A stretch of DNA of 15,198 nt from Candidatus Zhuqueibacterota bacterium (lineage in GTDB: Bacteria > Zhuqueibacterota > Zhuqueibacteria > Zhuqueibacterales > Zhuqueibacteraceae): assembly GCA_013361015.1 (NCBI GenBank), contig JABWAN010000028.1:1-15198 (forward strand), given 5' to 3'. Shown piece by piece: positions 1 to 8,033 of this stretch (position 1 is the stretch's first letter; each line of letters begins with the position of its first letter). The notes under the pieces were generated by a model. That model was not told the origin of the DNA. It did not search any database and saw nothing but the letters and a program-made list of their open reading frames with translations. The translations under genes and the position numbers were made by a program.

Positions 1-2
1 AC

Positions 3-3000
3 GCGCCCGGAAAAATTTCTCTGCGCCACGGCGGCTTTCTTTCAAACCTAGAGCAATTCGATCCGCAATTCTTCGGCATCTCGCCGCGCGAGGCCGCAAG
101 CATGGATCCGCAACAGCGCCTCTTCCTCGAAGTCGCGTGGGAAGCATTGGAGCACGCGAACTGCGCGCCCGATCGTTTGCTCAACAGCAAAACCGGTGTG
201 TTCGCCGGCGTGACCATGTCGGACTATTTGCACCTTGCGCAGCAAGTGCCGCCGGAAAAGATCGACGCATATTTTTTGACGGGCAATTGTCTGAACGTCG
301 TGCCCGGCCGCGTTTCGTTTTTTCTTGGCGTGCATGGCCCGAGCCTGGCCGTCGATACTGCGTGCTCCTCTTCGCTCACCGCAATTCATTTGGCGTGTCA
401 AAGTTTGCGGCGCGACGAATGCGAAATCGCGCTCGCCGGCGGCGTCAATGTTATGCTCATGCCGGAGATTTTGATTTCCGCCTCGCGGGCGCACATGTTC
501 GCGCGCGATGGACGCTGCAAAACTTTTGATGCGGCCGCGGACGGTTTTGTGCGCGGCGAAGGCTGCGGCGTAGTCGTGCTCAAGCGGCTCTCCGCGGCGC
601 AAAAAAACGGCGATCGCATTTTTGCGATCATTCGCGGCACGGCTATCAATCAAGACGGGCCGAGCAGCGGCCTCACCGTGCCCAACAGCGAAGCGCAGAA
701 AGAGCTGATTCGCGCGGCGCTGCGTGATGCGCGTGTCGCGCCGCATCAAATTCAATACGTCGAGGCGCACGGCACCGGCACCTCGCTCGGCGATCCCATC
801 GAAGTGCGCAGCCTCGGCGAAGTGTTGAGCACGGGTCGCACGCCGGAGCAGCCGCTCTTTCTCGGCTCAGTGAAAACCAATCTCGGGCATTTGGAATCCG
901 CGGCCGGCGTTGCGGGCTTGATCAAAGTCGCGCTCGCCTTGCACCACGGCGAGATACCTCCGCATCTCCATTTTCAAAAACTCAATCCCGATATTTCACT
1001 CGACGCGATGCATGGTCGCATTCCCACGCAGCTTTTGCCTTGGCCTGCTTGGGGCGAAACGCGCCTCGCCGGCGTGAGCGCCTTCGGCATGAGCGGCACG
1101 AACGTTCATGTGATAATGGAAGGAGCTGCGGTTGCCAATGATCAGTCGTCAGAGATCAGTCATAAGTCATCAGTTGAAAGTGAGCAGTTATCAGTAGTCA
1201 GAGATAGCGCACATGACTCTTCACTGAACACTGACCACCGAACACTGATCACCGACACACGCACGGCGCACCTTCTCACGCTTTCCGCGAAAGAGGAAAA
1301 CGCGCTCAGACAAATGGCTGCGAATTATGAGCGGCATCTTGTTGCGCATGAGGAGCAAGCGTTGGCCGAGGTTTGTTATTCCGCCAATGTGGGTCGCGCG
1401 AAATTTTCGCAGCGTCTCGCCCTCGTCGCCAACTCTTCCACGCAAGCTCGCGCGCGGCTCAATGATTTTGTCGAAGGTCGCGAAGCCGTCGGTGTGATCG
1501 CAGGCGCGACGAGCGGCAAAAAGCCCAAACTCGCGTTTCTTTATGCGGGACAGGGTTATCAATATCTCAACATGGGTCGCGTGCTCTATCAAACACAGCC
1601 GACGTTTCGCCGCGCATTGAAGCAATGCGATGAGTTGTTTCGGCCTTATCTTAAAACCTCGCTGCTCGATGTGCTTTATCCCGAAACGAGCAACGGGCAA
1701 AGAGTATCGAGGATCGAGGATAGAGAATTGAAGATCGATCCACGATCTACTATACTCGATCCTCAATCCTCAACCTTCGATACTCGATCTTCCAACTTGC
1801 TCGATCAAACCTTCTACACGCAGCCCGCGATGTTCTCGCTGCAATACGCGCTCACGCAACTGTGGCTCTCGTGGGGCGTGACGCCCGCGGTGGTAATGGG
1901 CCACAGCCTCGGTGAGTTCATGGCCGCGCAGCTTGCCGGCGTTTATAGTTTGGAAGATGCGGTGAAGTTGGTTGCTGAACGCGGGCGTTTGACCGAAGAC
2001 GTGCCCGCGGTCGGCATGATGGCTTCCGTGCAAGCAAGTGCAGAGACCGTGACCCAAGCGCTCGCGGATTATCACGGCAACATTTGCATTGCTGCGATCA
2101 ACGGGCCGGACAGCGTCGTCATTACCGGCATTAAGGCGGATGTGAACGATCTGCTCGCGCGCTTCGAACGCGAGGGCGTCAATGTGCGCCGCCTTGCGAT
2201 CTCGAATGCGTTTCACTCGCCCTTCATCGAGCCGGCGCTCGACAACTTCTCGCGCGTAGCCGCGGAAGTGCGCTATCATCAACCCAAGCTCCCGCTCATC
2301 TCCACGCTCACGGGACAATTGCTGCGCTTCGATTTGCAGAGTCACGATCCACAATCATCAAACAACAATCCTCAAACCTACTGGCGCAATCACTTGCGCG
2401 AGCCGGTGCAATTCTTCGCGGCGATGCGCACGCTGCATGAAATGGGCGTCGATAGCTTTCTCGAAATCGGGCCGAATCCCACGCAGCTTGGCATGGGCCG
2501 GCGCTGCTTGCCCGAAGGTTATGGATATTGGTTTCCTTCGCTGCGACAAGGCCGCGACGATTGGCAGCAAATGCTCGAAAGCGTGGGCGCGATGTTCGTC
2601 GCCGGTTGTGAAATCGATTGGCGCGGCTTCGAGCAGGATTATGCGCGGCGCTTCGTCTCGTTGCCCACGTATCCGTTTCAACGCAAGCGTTATTGGATTG
2701 AAGATAGCGGATCGAAGATCGTGGATGGTAGATCGTCGATGGTGGATCGCAAAAGACAATCCACGATTCACGATCAACGATCAACTCTCAAGCATCCTCT
2801 GCTGCAACACTGCACGCGCTCGCCGCTCATCAAAGAGACGATCTTTGAGACTCAACTCAGCACCGCGCTGTTTCCGTATTTCGAAGATCACAAAGTTCAT
2901 GGCATGGTCGTATTGCCGTTGACCGGCCATCTCGAAGTCATTCTGGCTGCGGCAAGGATTGCATTCGGCGAAAGTGTGCTGGGCTTGGATGAAATCGTGA

Positions 3001-6000
3001 TGCACGAGCCGTTGCTCGTCCCGGAGAATGAAGCGCGCGCCATTCAGCTCGCGTTCAAGCCGGAAGACAATGGCGCAGCTTCGTTTCAGTTGATTAGTCT
3101 GATTAAGAAAGCAACGAACAATGCCGGCGAGCATAAAGTTCATGTCACCGGCAAAGTCGCAATGACGATTTCCGAGAACGCCGCGCCACAACGCGATTTG
3201 CAGAAGCTGCAGGCGCTGTGCACGGAAGAAATCTCCGTCGCGGATTATTATCGCCAATTGTGGGAGCGCGGCCTGCACTTCGGCCCGCAATTTCACGGCA
3301 TTCAAAAACTTTTTCGGCGTGAGGGCGAAGCGTTGGGGCAAATTGCACTACGCGAAGAATTGCATGCAGAGGCGAATGCGTATCATTTGCATCCCGCGTT
3401 GCTCGATGCGTGCCTGCAAGTCCTCGGCGCGGCGTTGCCGAGCCCAACACAAGAAGACCACAGCGCAACCTTTCTTCCAATCAACGTTGAAAGCTTTCGC
3501 TTCTATAAACGCCCACCCGCGCAGTTGTGGAGCAACGTCGCCCTTCGCGTTGATGAAAAGAAGAACGTGGAAACCTACGCCGGCGACGTTGCAGTCTATG
3601 ATGCCGAGGGCGCATTAGTCGCGGAGTTGCGCGGCTTGCTCGTGAAGCGCACCGGCGCCGAGGCGCTGCAGAGTGTTTTGCAGGAGAGCATCGCCGGCTG
3701 GCTCTACGAAATCGCATGGCGCCCCCAACCGCTTTCGAACAAAACCATGCCGCAACCATTGCTTGGTGCACCCGCGCAACTCGCTGAAGCTGCGCAAGCA
3801 TTGTTGCCGTCATTGCGCGCGGAGGCGGATTTGGCAGCCTATGAAGAATTGCTCCCTAAGCTTGATCGGCTCTGCTCCGCCTACGTGGTGCAGGCGTTGC
3901 GCCGGCTCGGCTGGAATTTTTCATTGCATCAACGATTTCAGAGTGAGGCCCTGGCAAGGCAATTGGGCGTGATCGACAAACAGCAACGCTTGTTCGGCTG
4001 CATGCTTGCAATGCTGGCTGACGATGGCGTGCTCGCTCTTTCAGAGGGTGGAGGGATTGTAGCTCGCGTGCCCGAGGAGGAAAATCTCGAATCGCAATAC
4101 CATGCGCTCCTGCAAAACTATCCGGCGAGTGCGACCGAGCTTGAATTAACGCACAAGTGCGGGCAGCATCTCGCGCAAGTTCTGCGTGGCGAATATGATC
4201 CGCTGCAATTGCTCTTCCCGGGCGGGTCGGTCGAGGTTCTCGAAAAACTCTATCAACATTCGCCGGTCACGCGCGCGATGAATCGCCTGGTTGCGCGCGC
4301 CGTGAGCGAGGCTCTCGCCGATCTCCCCAAAGACCGCAAGCTGCGCGTGCTTGAAATTGGCGCGGGCACGGGCGGCACCACGGCGTTCGTATTGCCGCAT
4401 TTAGCCGCGGACCGAACCGAGTATGTCTTCACCGACGTTTCGCCGCTGTTCTTGCAGCAAGCACAAGACAAGTTTCGCGAGCATGCGTGTGTGCGTTATC
4501 AAATGCTCGATATCGAGCGCGACCCCCTGTCGCAAAAGTTCGAAGCACACAGCTTCGACATCGTGATCGCTGCAAACGTGCTGCATGCGACCGCGGATTT
4601 GCGTTCCACCATGCAGCACGTCAAGCAATTGCTCGGCCCGAAAAGTCTGCTCGTGTTGCTCGAAGGCACGGAGCACGAGCGCTGGGTCGATCTCACCTTT
4701 GGTTTGACCGAAGGCTGGTGGAAGTTTTCCGATACGAATCTGCGACCCGATTATGCGTTGCTCTCCAAGTCGGATTGGAGCAAGTTTCTCGCGGAGCTCC
4801 AGTTCAGCGAAACGCAAGTGCTTCCGGGGCAAAACGACAAGGCGAGCTGCGGTCGTGCGCTAGCGCAACACGCCATGATTCTCGCGCGTGGGCCGCACGT
4901 TGCTGCGCATGAAAACTTGACTACGGCCGGCTCGTGGTTGATTTTTGCAGATGCAAACGGCCTCGGTGCAAAGCTGCGCGACTTGCTGCATGAGCAAGGG
5001 CAGGCCAGCGTGCTCGTCTCTGCGGGTGAGTCTTATGCAGTTTTGGAGGGAAAGCATTTTAGCATCAATCCCAAGCGCGCCGAGGATTTTCATCGGCTCG
5101 TGCAAGAAGTGCAAGGCGCGAGTAATTGCGCCGGTGTCGCCTACCTTTGGGCGTTGGATGAACACGTGCGTGATGACAGTTCATTGCGGGAATTGCAGCA
5201 CATGCAGGACAAATGCGGCGCTGCGGTATTGCATCTGGTGCAAGCGCTCGTCAAATCTCACGGCGGCGAAACGCCGCGCTTGTGGTTGGTGACGCAGAAC
5301 GCGCAACTCATTGGCACGCAAGCCGAACCGGTGGAAGTTGCGCAATCCTCTCTGTGGGGTTTGGGAAAAATCATCAGCCTCGAGCATCCCGAGTTGCATT
5401 GCGTGCGCGTGGATGTGCAATCGCATGATGATAGCGTGGCTCAGGCTCTGTTCGATGAAATGCGCGCACATGATCGCGAAGACCTGGTCGCATATCGCGA
5501 AGGCGAGCGCTATGTCGCGCGGCTCGTGCGGGTTCCGTCGCAAGCCGCAGATCGTGGATCGCGGCTAGTAGATGGAAGATCGCAGATGGAAGCGAACGTT
5601 TTACCATCCACCATCCACGATCCACAAGCCACGCAGCTCATCATCGCCACCACCGGTGTGCTCGATACCTTGCAGTATAAACCGACAGAACGTCGTGCGC
5701 CCAAAGCAGATGAAGTTGAGATTCACGTGCACGCAGTTGGAATGAATTTCAGAGACGTGCTCAACGCACTCGGCATGTATCCTGGCGACGCCGGCCCGCT
5801 TGGCAGCGAGTGCAGCGGAACGATTGTCACGGTCGGCGAAGGCGTTACGAATTTCAAAATCGGCGATGAAGTGATGGCAATCGCCGCGGGCAGTTTTAGC
5901 ACGTTCGTGACGATGCACGCGGAATTGGTCACGCATAAGCCTGAGCACTTGAGCTTTACCGAAGCGGCCACGATTCCCAGCGCGTTTATAACGGCGTATT

Positions 6001-7937
6001 ACACGCTCATTCATCTTGGCAAGCTGCAGCAGGGTGAGCGCGTACTCATTCATAGCGCGGCCGGCGGCGTGGGTATGGCGGCCGTGCAGCTTGCGCAACG
6101 CGCCGGCGCTGAAATCTTTGCCACTGCGGGCAGTGCAGAGAAGCGCGAGTTCTTGCGCGGTTTCGGCGTGCAGCACCTGTTTGATTCGCGTTCGCTAGAC
6201 TTCGCGCGTGAGATCATGCGGGTCACAAACAATGAAGGCGTTGACGTCATCCTGAATTCATTGAGCGGCGAGTTCATTCCGGTTAGCCTGTCGATATTGA
6301 AAGACAGCGGACGCTTCCTTGAAATCGGCAAACGCGGTATTTGGGCGCGCGCACAAATCGACGCTTTCAAGCGCATCGGTGAATCTCACGTTGTCGATCT
6401 CGCTGCGGCTGCGCAAGAGAATCCCACGTTGATCAAAACCCTGTTGCACGAGGTGGGGCAGGGCATCGAGGACGGCAGCTTGAAGCCGTTGCCCCTACGG
6501 GTTTTCTCCGCTGCGGAAATCGTGGAAGCGTTTCGCTGCATGCAGGGCGCGAAGCATATCGGGAAGATCGTGGTGGAGTTTGTTAGCGAGGATAGTAGAA
6601 CGAAGCTCGAGGAGAGTGGATCGATGAGAGTGGCTCGTGGAGCGTCTTCATCTTCTCACGATCATCGACCCTCAATCCTCGATTCTCTATTCTCGCTCCA
6701 CGAGCCTCAATCCACCCTCCTCATCACCGGCGGTCTCGCCGGTCTCGGCTTGCTCACCGCGCAATGGCTGGTAGAGCAGGGTGTGCGTTATCTCGCGCTC
6801 ATGGCGAGAAGCGCGCCTTCCGCAGTAGCCGGCGCGGCGATCGCGGAGATGGAGAAACGCGGAGCGAAAATTCTCATCGCGCAAGGCGATGTGTCGCGCG
6901 AAGCAGACGTGAAAAGAGTTTTGTATGAGATAAAGCAAAGCCTGCCGCCGTTGCGCGGTATAATTCACTCTGCCGGCGTGCTCGACGACGGCGCGCTGCT
7001 GCAGCAAAAGTGGGAACGCTTTGAGACCGTGCTGGCTCCGAAAGTAAACGGTGCGTGGCTGCTGCACCAACTCACGCTGGACGAGCCGCTCAATCTTTTT
7101 GTGCTCTATTCATCGATGGCTTCCATGCTCGGCATGCGCGGACAAGGCAATCACGCGATGGCGAATGCCTTTCTCGACGGCCTGGCGCAGCATCGCCGCA
7201 ATCGCGGGCAAGCAGGTACTAGCATTCATTGGGGCGCATGGTCGGAGGTTGGCGCTGCCGCAGAGCGCAAAGTCGATACGCGCGTGCGCGTGCAAGGCGT
7301 GGGCGCGATCGCACCGCAAAAAGGTTTGCAAGCACTCAGCCGCATCTTGCAGCAAAACCTCGTTGAAGTGGGGGTGTTGCCGATCAATTGGGCGAAGTAT
7401 GTGCAGCAATTTGACGGAGCATGCGCGCCGTTCTTTTCAGAGATGGTTGCGAGTGCGCCCGTCAAAGCCGAAAACAAGCCGGTGGTTTCATCAAAAGCGC
7501 AGCCGAAAATTTTAGAGCAATTACAGAACGCGCCGCAGCATCTGCGCAAAAATCTTTTGCTCGCCTACGTGAAAGACCAGGCCCTGCGCGTGCTCGGCCT
7601 CGACTCTGCGCAGCCACTCGATAAAGAGCAGCCCCTGCAAAAGATGGGGCTCGATTCACTCATGGCTGTTGAGCTACGCAATGTGCTCGGCACAGGTTTG
7701 GGACTGAAACGCGCGCTGCCCGCAACATTGCTATTCGATTATCCCACGATCACCGCGGTGACAGAGTATCTCGCAAAGGACGTGCTCGCTTTGGAGTCTG
7801 TGACCGAAACACAGAATGGCAAGATGCAAAGCGTTTTGGTTGAAAAAGAGCAGAAAAACTTGAAGCAGGCTGAATTGGCGCAGCTTTCAGATGAAGAAGC
7901 AGAAGCCTTGCTGTTGGAAGAGCTCTCGAGGAAATAA
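3..7937 (+). CDS. Type I modular polyketide synthase, one full reducing module with C-methyltransferase (5' partial)
   Basis: The frame is open from the left edge (codon at 3, inside the KS) to TAA-TAG at 7935-7940. By alignment with the downstream PKS about 87 N-terminal residues are missing. Domains in order: KS (to ~1120; Cys in DTACSSS at 363, His at 768 and 888); AT (~1530-2690; GQGYQYLNMG, GHSLGE Ser at 1905, NAFHS suggesting malonyl-CoA); DH (~2790-3650; HKVHGMVVLP with His at 2889, DACLQ with Asp at 3405); C-MT (~3840-4860; EIGAGTGG at 4353-4376); structural pseudo-KR (~4920-5540); ER (~5640-6575; HSAAGGVG at 6051-6074); KR (~6715-7400; TGGLAGLG, LDD motif of B-type KRs, but His at 7152 instead of the catalytic Tyr); ACP (~7540-7770; GLDSL, phosphopantetheine Ser at 7656). 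The tail (LSDEEAEALLLEEL) resembles docking tails. Predicted role: cytosolic chain extension by malonyl, alpha-methylation from SAM and beta-carbon reduction, then hand-off to the next PKS. Six heptad-repeat blocks are translated within it. Confidence 0.96.
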   Translation, partial: APGKISLRHGGFLSNLEQFDPQFFGISPREAASMDPQQRLFLEVAWEALEHANCAPDRLLNSKTGVFAGVTMSDYLHLAQQVPPEKIDAYFLTGNCLNVVPGRVSFFLGVHGPSLAVDTACSSSLTAIHLACQSLRRDECEIALAGGVNVMLMPEILISASRAHMFARDGRCKTFDAAADGFVRGEGCGVVVLKRLSAAQKNGDRIFAIIRGTAINQDGPSSGLTVPNSEAQKELIRAALRDARVAPHQIQYVEAHGTGTSLGDPIEVRSLGEVLSTGRTPEQPLFLGSVKTNLGHLESAAGVAGLIKVALALHHGEIPPHLHFQKLNPDISLDAMHGRIPTQLLPWPAWGETRLAGVSAFGMSGTNVHVIMEGAAVANDQSSEISHKSSVESEQLSVVRDSAHDSSLNTDHRTLITDTRTAHLLTLSAKEENALRQMAANYERHLVAHEEQALAEVCYSANVGRAKFSQRLALVANSSTQARARLNDFVEGREAVGVIAGATSGKKPKLAFLYAGQGYQYLNMGRVLYQTQPTFRRALKQCDELFRPYLKTSLLDVLYPETSNGQRVSRIEDRELKIDPRSTILDPQSSTFDTRSSNLLDQTFYTQPAMFSLQYALTQLWLSWGVTPAVVMGHSLGEFMAAQLAGVYSLEDAVKLVAERGRLTEDVPAVGMMASVQASAETVTQALADYHGNICIAAINGPDSVVITGIKADVNDLLARFEREGVNVRRLAISNAFHSPFIEPALDNFSRVAAEVRYHQPKLPLISTLTGQLLRFDLQSHDPQSSNNNPQTYWRNHLREPVQFFAAMRTLHEMGVDSFLEIGPNPTQLGMGRRCLPEGYGYWFPSLRQGRDDWQQMLESVGAMFVAGCEIDWRGFEQDYARRFVSLPTYPFQRKRYWIEDSGSKIVDGRSSMVDRKRQSTIHDQRSTLKHPLLQHCTRSPLIKETIFETQLSTALFPYFEDHKVHGMVVLPLTGHLEVILAAARIAFGESVLGLDEIVMHEPLLVPENEARAIQLAFKPEDNGAASFQLISLIKKATNNAGEHKVHVTGKVAMTISENAAPQRDLQKLQALCTEEISVADYYRQLWERGLHFGPQFHGIQKLFRREGEALGQIALREELHAEANAYHLHPALLDACLQVLGAALPSPTQEDHSATFLPINVESFRFYKRPPAQLWSNVALRVDEKKNVETYAGDVAVYDAEGALVAELRGLLVKRTGAEALQSVLQESIAGWLYEIAWRPQPLSNKTMPQPLLGAPAQLAEAAQALLPSLRAEADLAAYEELLPKLDRLCSAYVVQALRRLGWNFSLHQRFQSEALARQLGVIDKQQRLFGCMLAMLADDGVLALSEGGGIVARVPEEENLESQYHALLQNYPASATELELTHKCGQHLAQVLRGEYDPLQLLFPGGSVEVLEKLYQHSPVTRAMNRLVARAVSEALADLPKDRKLRVLEIGAGTGGTTAFVLPHLAADRTEYVFTDVSPLFLQQAQDKFREHACVRYQMLDIERDPLSQKFEAHSFDIVIAANVLHATADLRSTMQHVKQLLGPKSLLVLLEGTEHERWVDLTFGLTEGWWKFSDTNLRPDYALLSKSDWSKFLAELQFSETQVLPGQNDKASCGRALAQHAMILARGPHVAAHENLTTAGSWLIFADANGLGAKLRDLLHEQGQASVLVSAGESYAVLEGKHFSINPKRAEDFHRLVQEVQGASNCAGVAYLWALDEHVRDDSSLRELQHMQDKCGAAVLHLVQALVKSHGGETPRLWLVTQNAQLIGTQAEPVEVAQSSLWGLGKIISLEHPELHCVRVDVQSHDDSVAQALFDEMRAHDREDLVAYREGERYVARLVRVPSQAADRGSRLVDGRSQMEANVLPSTIHDPQATQLIIATTGVLDTLQYKPTERRAPKADEVEIHVHAVGMNFRDVLNALGMYPGDAGPLGSECSGTIVTVGEGVTNFKIGDEVMAIAAGSFSTFVTMHAELVTHKPEHLSFTEAATIPSAFITAYYTLIHLGKLQQGERVLIHSAAGGVGMAAVQLAQRAGAEIFATAGSAEKREFLRGFGVQHLFDSRSLDFAREIMRVTNNEGVDVILNSLSGEFIPVSLSILKDSGRFLEIGKRGIWARAQIDAFKRIGESHVVDLAAAAQENPTLIKTLLHEVGQGIEDGSLKPLPLRVFSAAEIVEAFRCMQGAKHIGKIVVEFVSEDSRTKLEESGSMRVARGASSSSHDHRPSILDSLFSLHEPQSTLLITGGLAGLGLLTAQWLVEQGVRYLALMARSAPSAVAGAAIAEMEKRGAKILIAQGDVSREADVKRVLYEIKQSLPPLRGIIHSAGVLDDGALLQQKWERFETVLAPKVNGAWLLHQLTLDEPLNLFVLYSSMASMLGMRGQGNHAMANAFLDGLAQHRRNRGQAGTSIHWGAWSEVGAAAERKVDTRVRVQGVGAIAPQKGLQALSRILQQNLVEVGVLPINWAKYVQQFDGACAPFFSEMVASAPVKAENKPVVSSKAQPKILEQLQNAPQHLRKNLLLAYVKDQALRVLGLDSAQPLDKEQPLQKMGLDSLMAVELRNVLGTGLGLKRALPATLLFDYPTITAVTEYLAKDVLALESVTETQNGKMQSVLVEKEQKNLKQAELAQLSDEEAEALLLEELSRK
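1141..1256 (+). repeat. Heptad inverted-repeat block A (KS-AT linker, PKS 1)
   Basis: From 1141 the sequence falls into consecutive 7-mers of the type ATCAGTC (ATCAGTC, GTCAGAG, ATCAGTC, ATAAGTC, ATCAGTT, ... to 1203). It then switches at 1222-1256 to CACTGAA, CACTGAC, CACCGAA, CACTGAT, CACCGAC, the complementary type. It is translated as a low-complexity Ser/Asp/Thr-rich linker directly after the last KS strand (GTNVHVIMEG). The 7-mer type differs from the GAGGATC/GATCGTG type of most other blocks here. Confidence 0.85.
1702..1792 (+). repeat. Heptad inverted-repeat block B (inside AT, PKS 1)
   Basis: Thirteen perfectly phased 7-mers. Five are of the GAGGATC type (GAGTATC, GAGGATC, GAGGATA, GAGAATT, GAAGATC; 1702-1736). 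Eight are of the complementary GATCCTC type (GATCCAC, GATCTAC, TATACTC, GATCCTC, AATCCTC, AACCTTC, GATACTC, GATCTTC; 1737-1792). It separates LDVLYPE from LDQTFYTQP in the AT. The second PKS has only a short ordinary loop at this point (LSVLYPQAGERSPLDDTNY), so this is an insertion relative to the paralogue. Confidence 0.9.
2339..2380 (+). repeat. Short one-armed heptad block C (late AT, PKS 1)
   Basis: Six 7-mers of the pyrimidine-type arm (GAGTCAC, GATCCAC, AATCATC, AAACAAC, AATCCTC, AAACCTA). I see no matching purine-rich arm. It encodes SHDPQSSNNNPQ just before YWRNHLREPVQF of the AT, a known surface loop. Probably a degenerate or half copy of the same kind of element. Confidence 0.6.
2696..2785 (+). 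repeat. Heptad inverted-repeat block D (AT-DH border, PKS 1)
   Basis: The purine-rich arm 2696-2751 reads GATTGAA, GATAGCG, GATCGAA, GATCGTG, GATGGTA, GATCGTC, GATGGTG, GATCGCA. The complementary arm 2758-2785 reads AATCCAC, GATTCAC, GATCAAC, GATCAAC. It begins directly after the RYWIE that ends the AT-linker region, exactly where block H sits in the second PKS. Both translate to a shared STIHD(Q/P)RST segment. Confidence 0.88.
5547..5632 (+). repeat. Heptad inverted-repeat block E (pseudoKR-ER border, PKS 1)
   Basis: The purine-rich arm is GCAGATC, GTGGATC, GCGGCTA, GTAGATG, GAAGATC, GCAGATG (5547-5588). The complementary arm is CATCCAC, CATCCAC, GATCCAC, AAGCCAC (5605-5632). It encodes a segment containing PSTIHDPQAT and lies between the end of the structural KR half (YVARLVRVP) and the first ER strand (LIIATTGVLDTL). 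Confidence 0.85.
6586..6716 (+). repeat. Heptad inverted-repeat block F (ER-KR border, PKS 1)
   Basis: The longest block. The purine-rich arm 6586-6641 (GCGAGGA, TAGTAGA, ACGAAGC, TCGAGGA, GAGTGGA, TCGATGA, GAGTGGC, TCGTGGA) is followed by the complementary arm 6654-6716 (TCTCACG, ATCATCG, ACCCTCA, ATCCTCG, ATTCTCT, ATTCTCG, CTCCACG, AGCCTCA, ATCCACC). A perfect 11-bp inverted repeat, CTCGTGGAGCG 6634-6644 with CGCTCCACGAG 6694-6704, links the arms. It lies between IGKIVVEF of ER and TLLITGGLAGLG of KR. Confidence 0.87.
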
Positions 7938-8023
7938 TAGTAATCGTCGAAGTCGAACATGCACGCGACGGTTCTTGTGAGTATAAAAAATCCGTTTGCA
8001 CAAGTCCGACTTCCTTCAACTTT

Positions 8024-8028
8024 GAGGA
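8024..8028 (+). promoter_or_regulatory. Ribosome binding site of the second PKS gene
   Basis: GAGGA lies five bases upstream of ATG 8034 and decides the start against the in-frame ATG at 7959. The whole 96-bp gap (7938-8033) shows no clear terminator or promoter. It does hold nested short inverted repeats: CTTGTG 7975-7980 with CACAAG 7999-8004, inside AAGTCG near 7950 with CGACTT 8007-8012. These could fold between the two genes but may be chance. Confidence 0.6.
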
Positions 8029-8033
8029 ATAGC

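Noticed and set aside
1141..1792. Heptad blocks as a CRISPR array or microsatellite
   Set aside because: There are no constant repeats with unique spacers of similar size. The units are diverged 7-mers with inverted arms, unlike either.
5601..6176. 191-aa minus-strand frame opposite the ER domain
   Set aside because: Shadow of the ER coding sequence, low-complexity composition and no family resemblance.
7959..8033. Upstream ATG (7959) as the PKS 2 start
   Set aside because: The 25 added residues do not look like a docking domain, and the ATG at 8034 has GAGGA at the right distance and opens into a typical docking helix.
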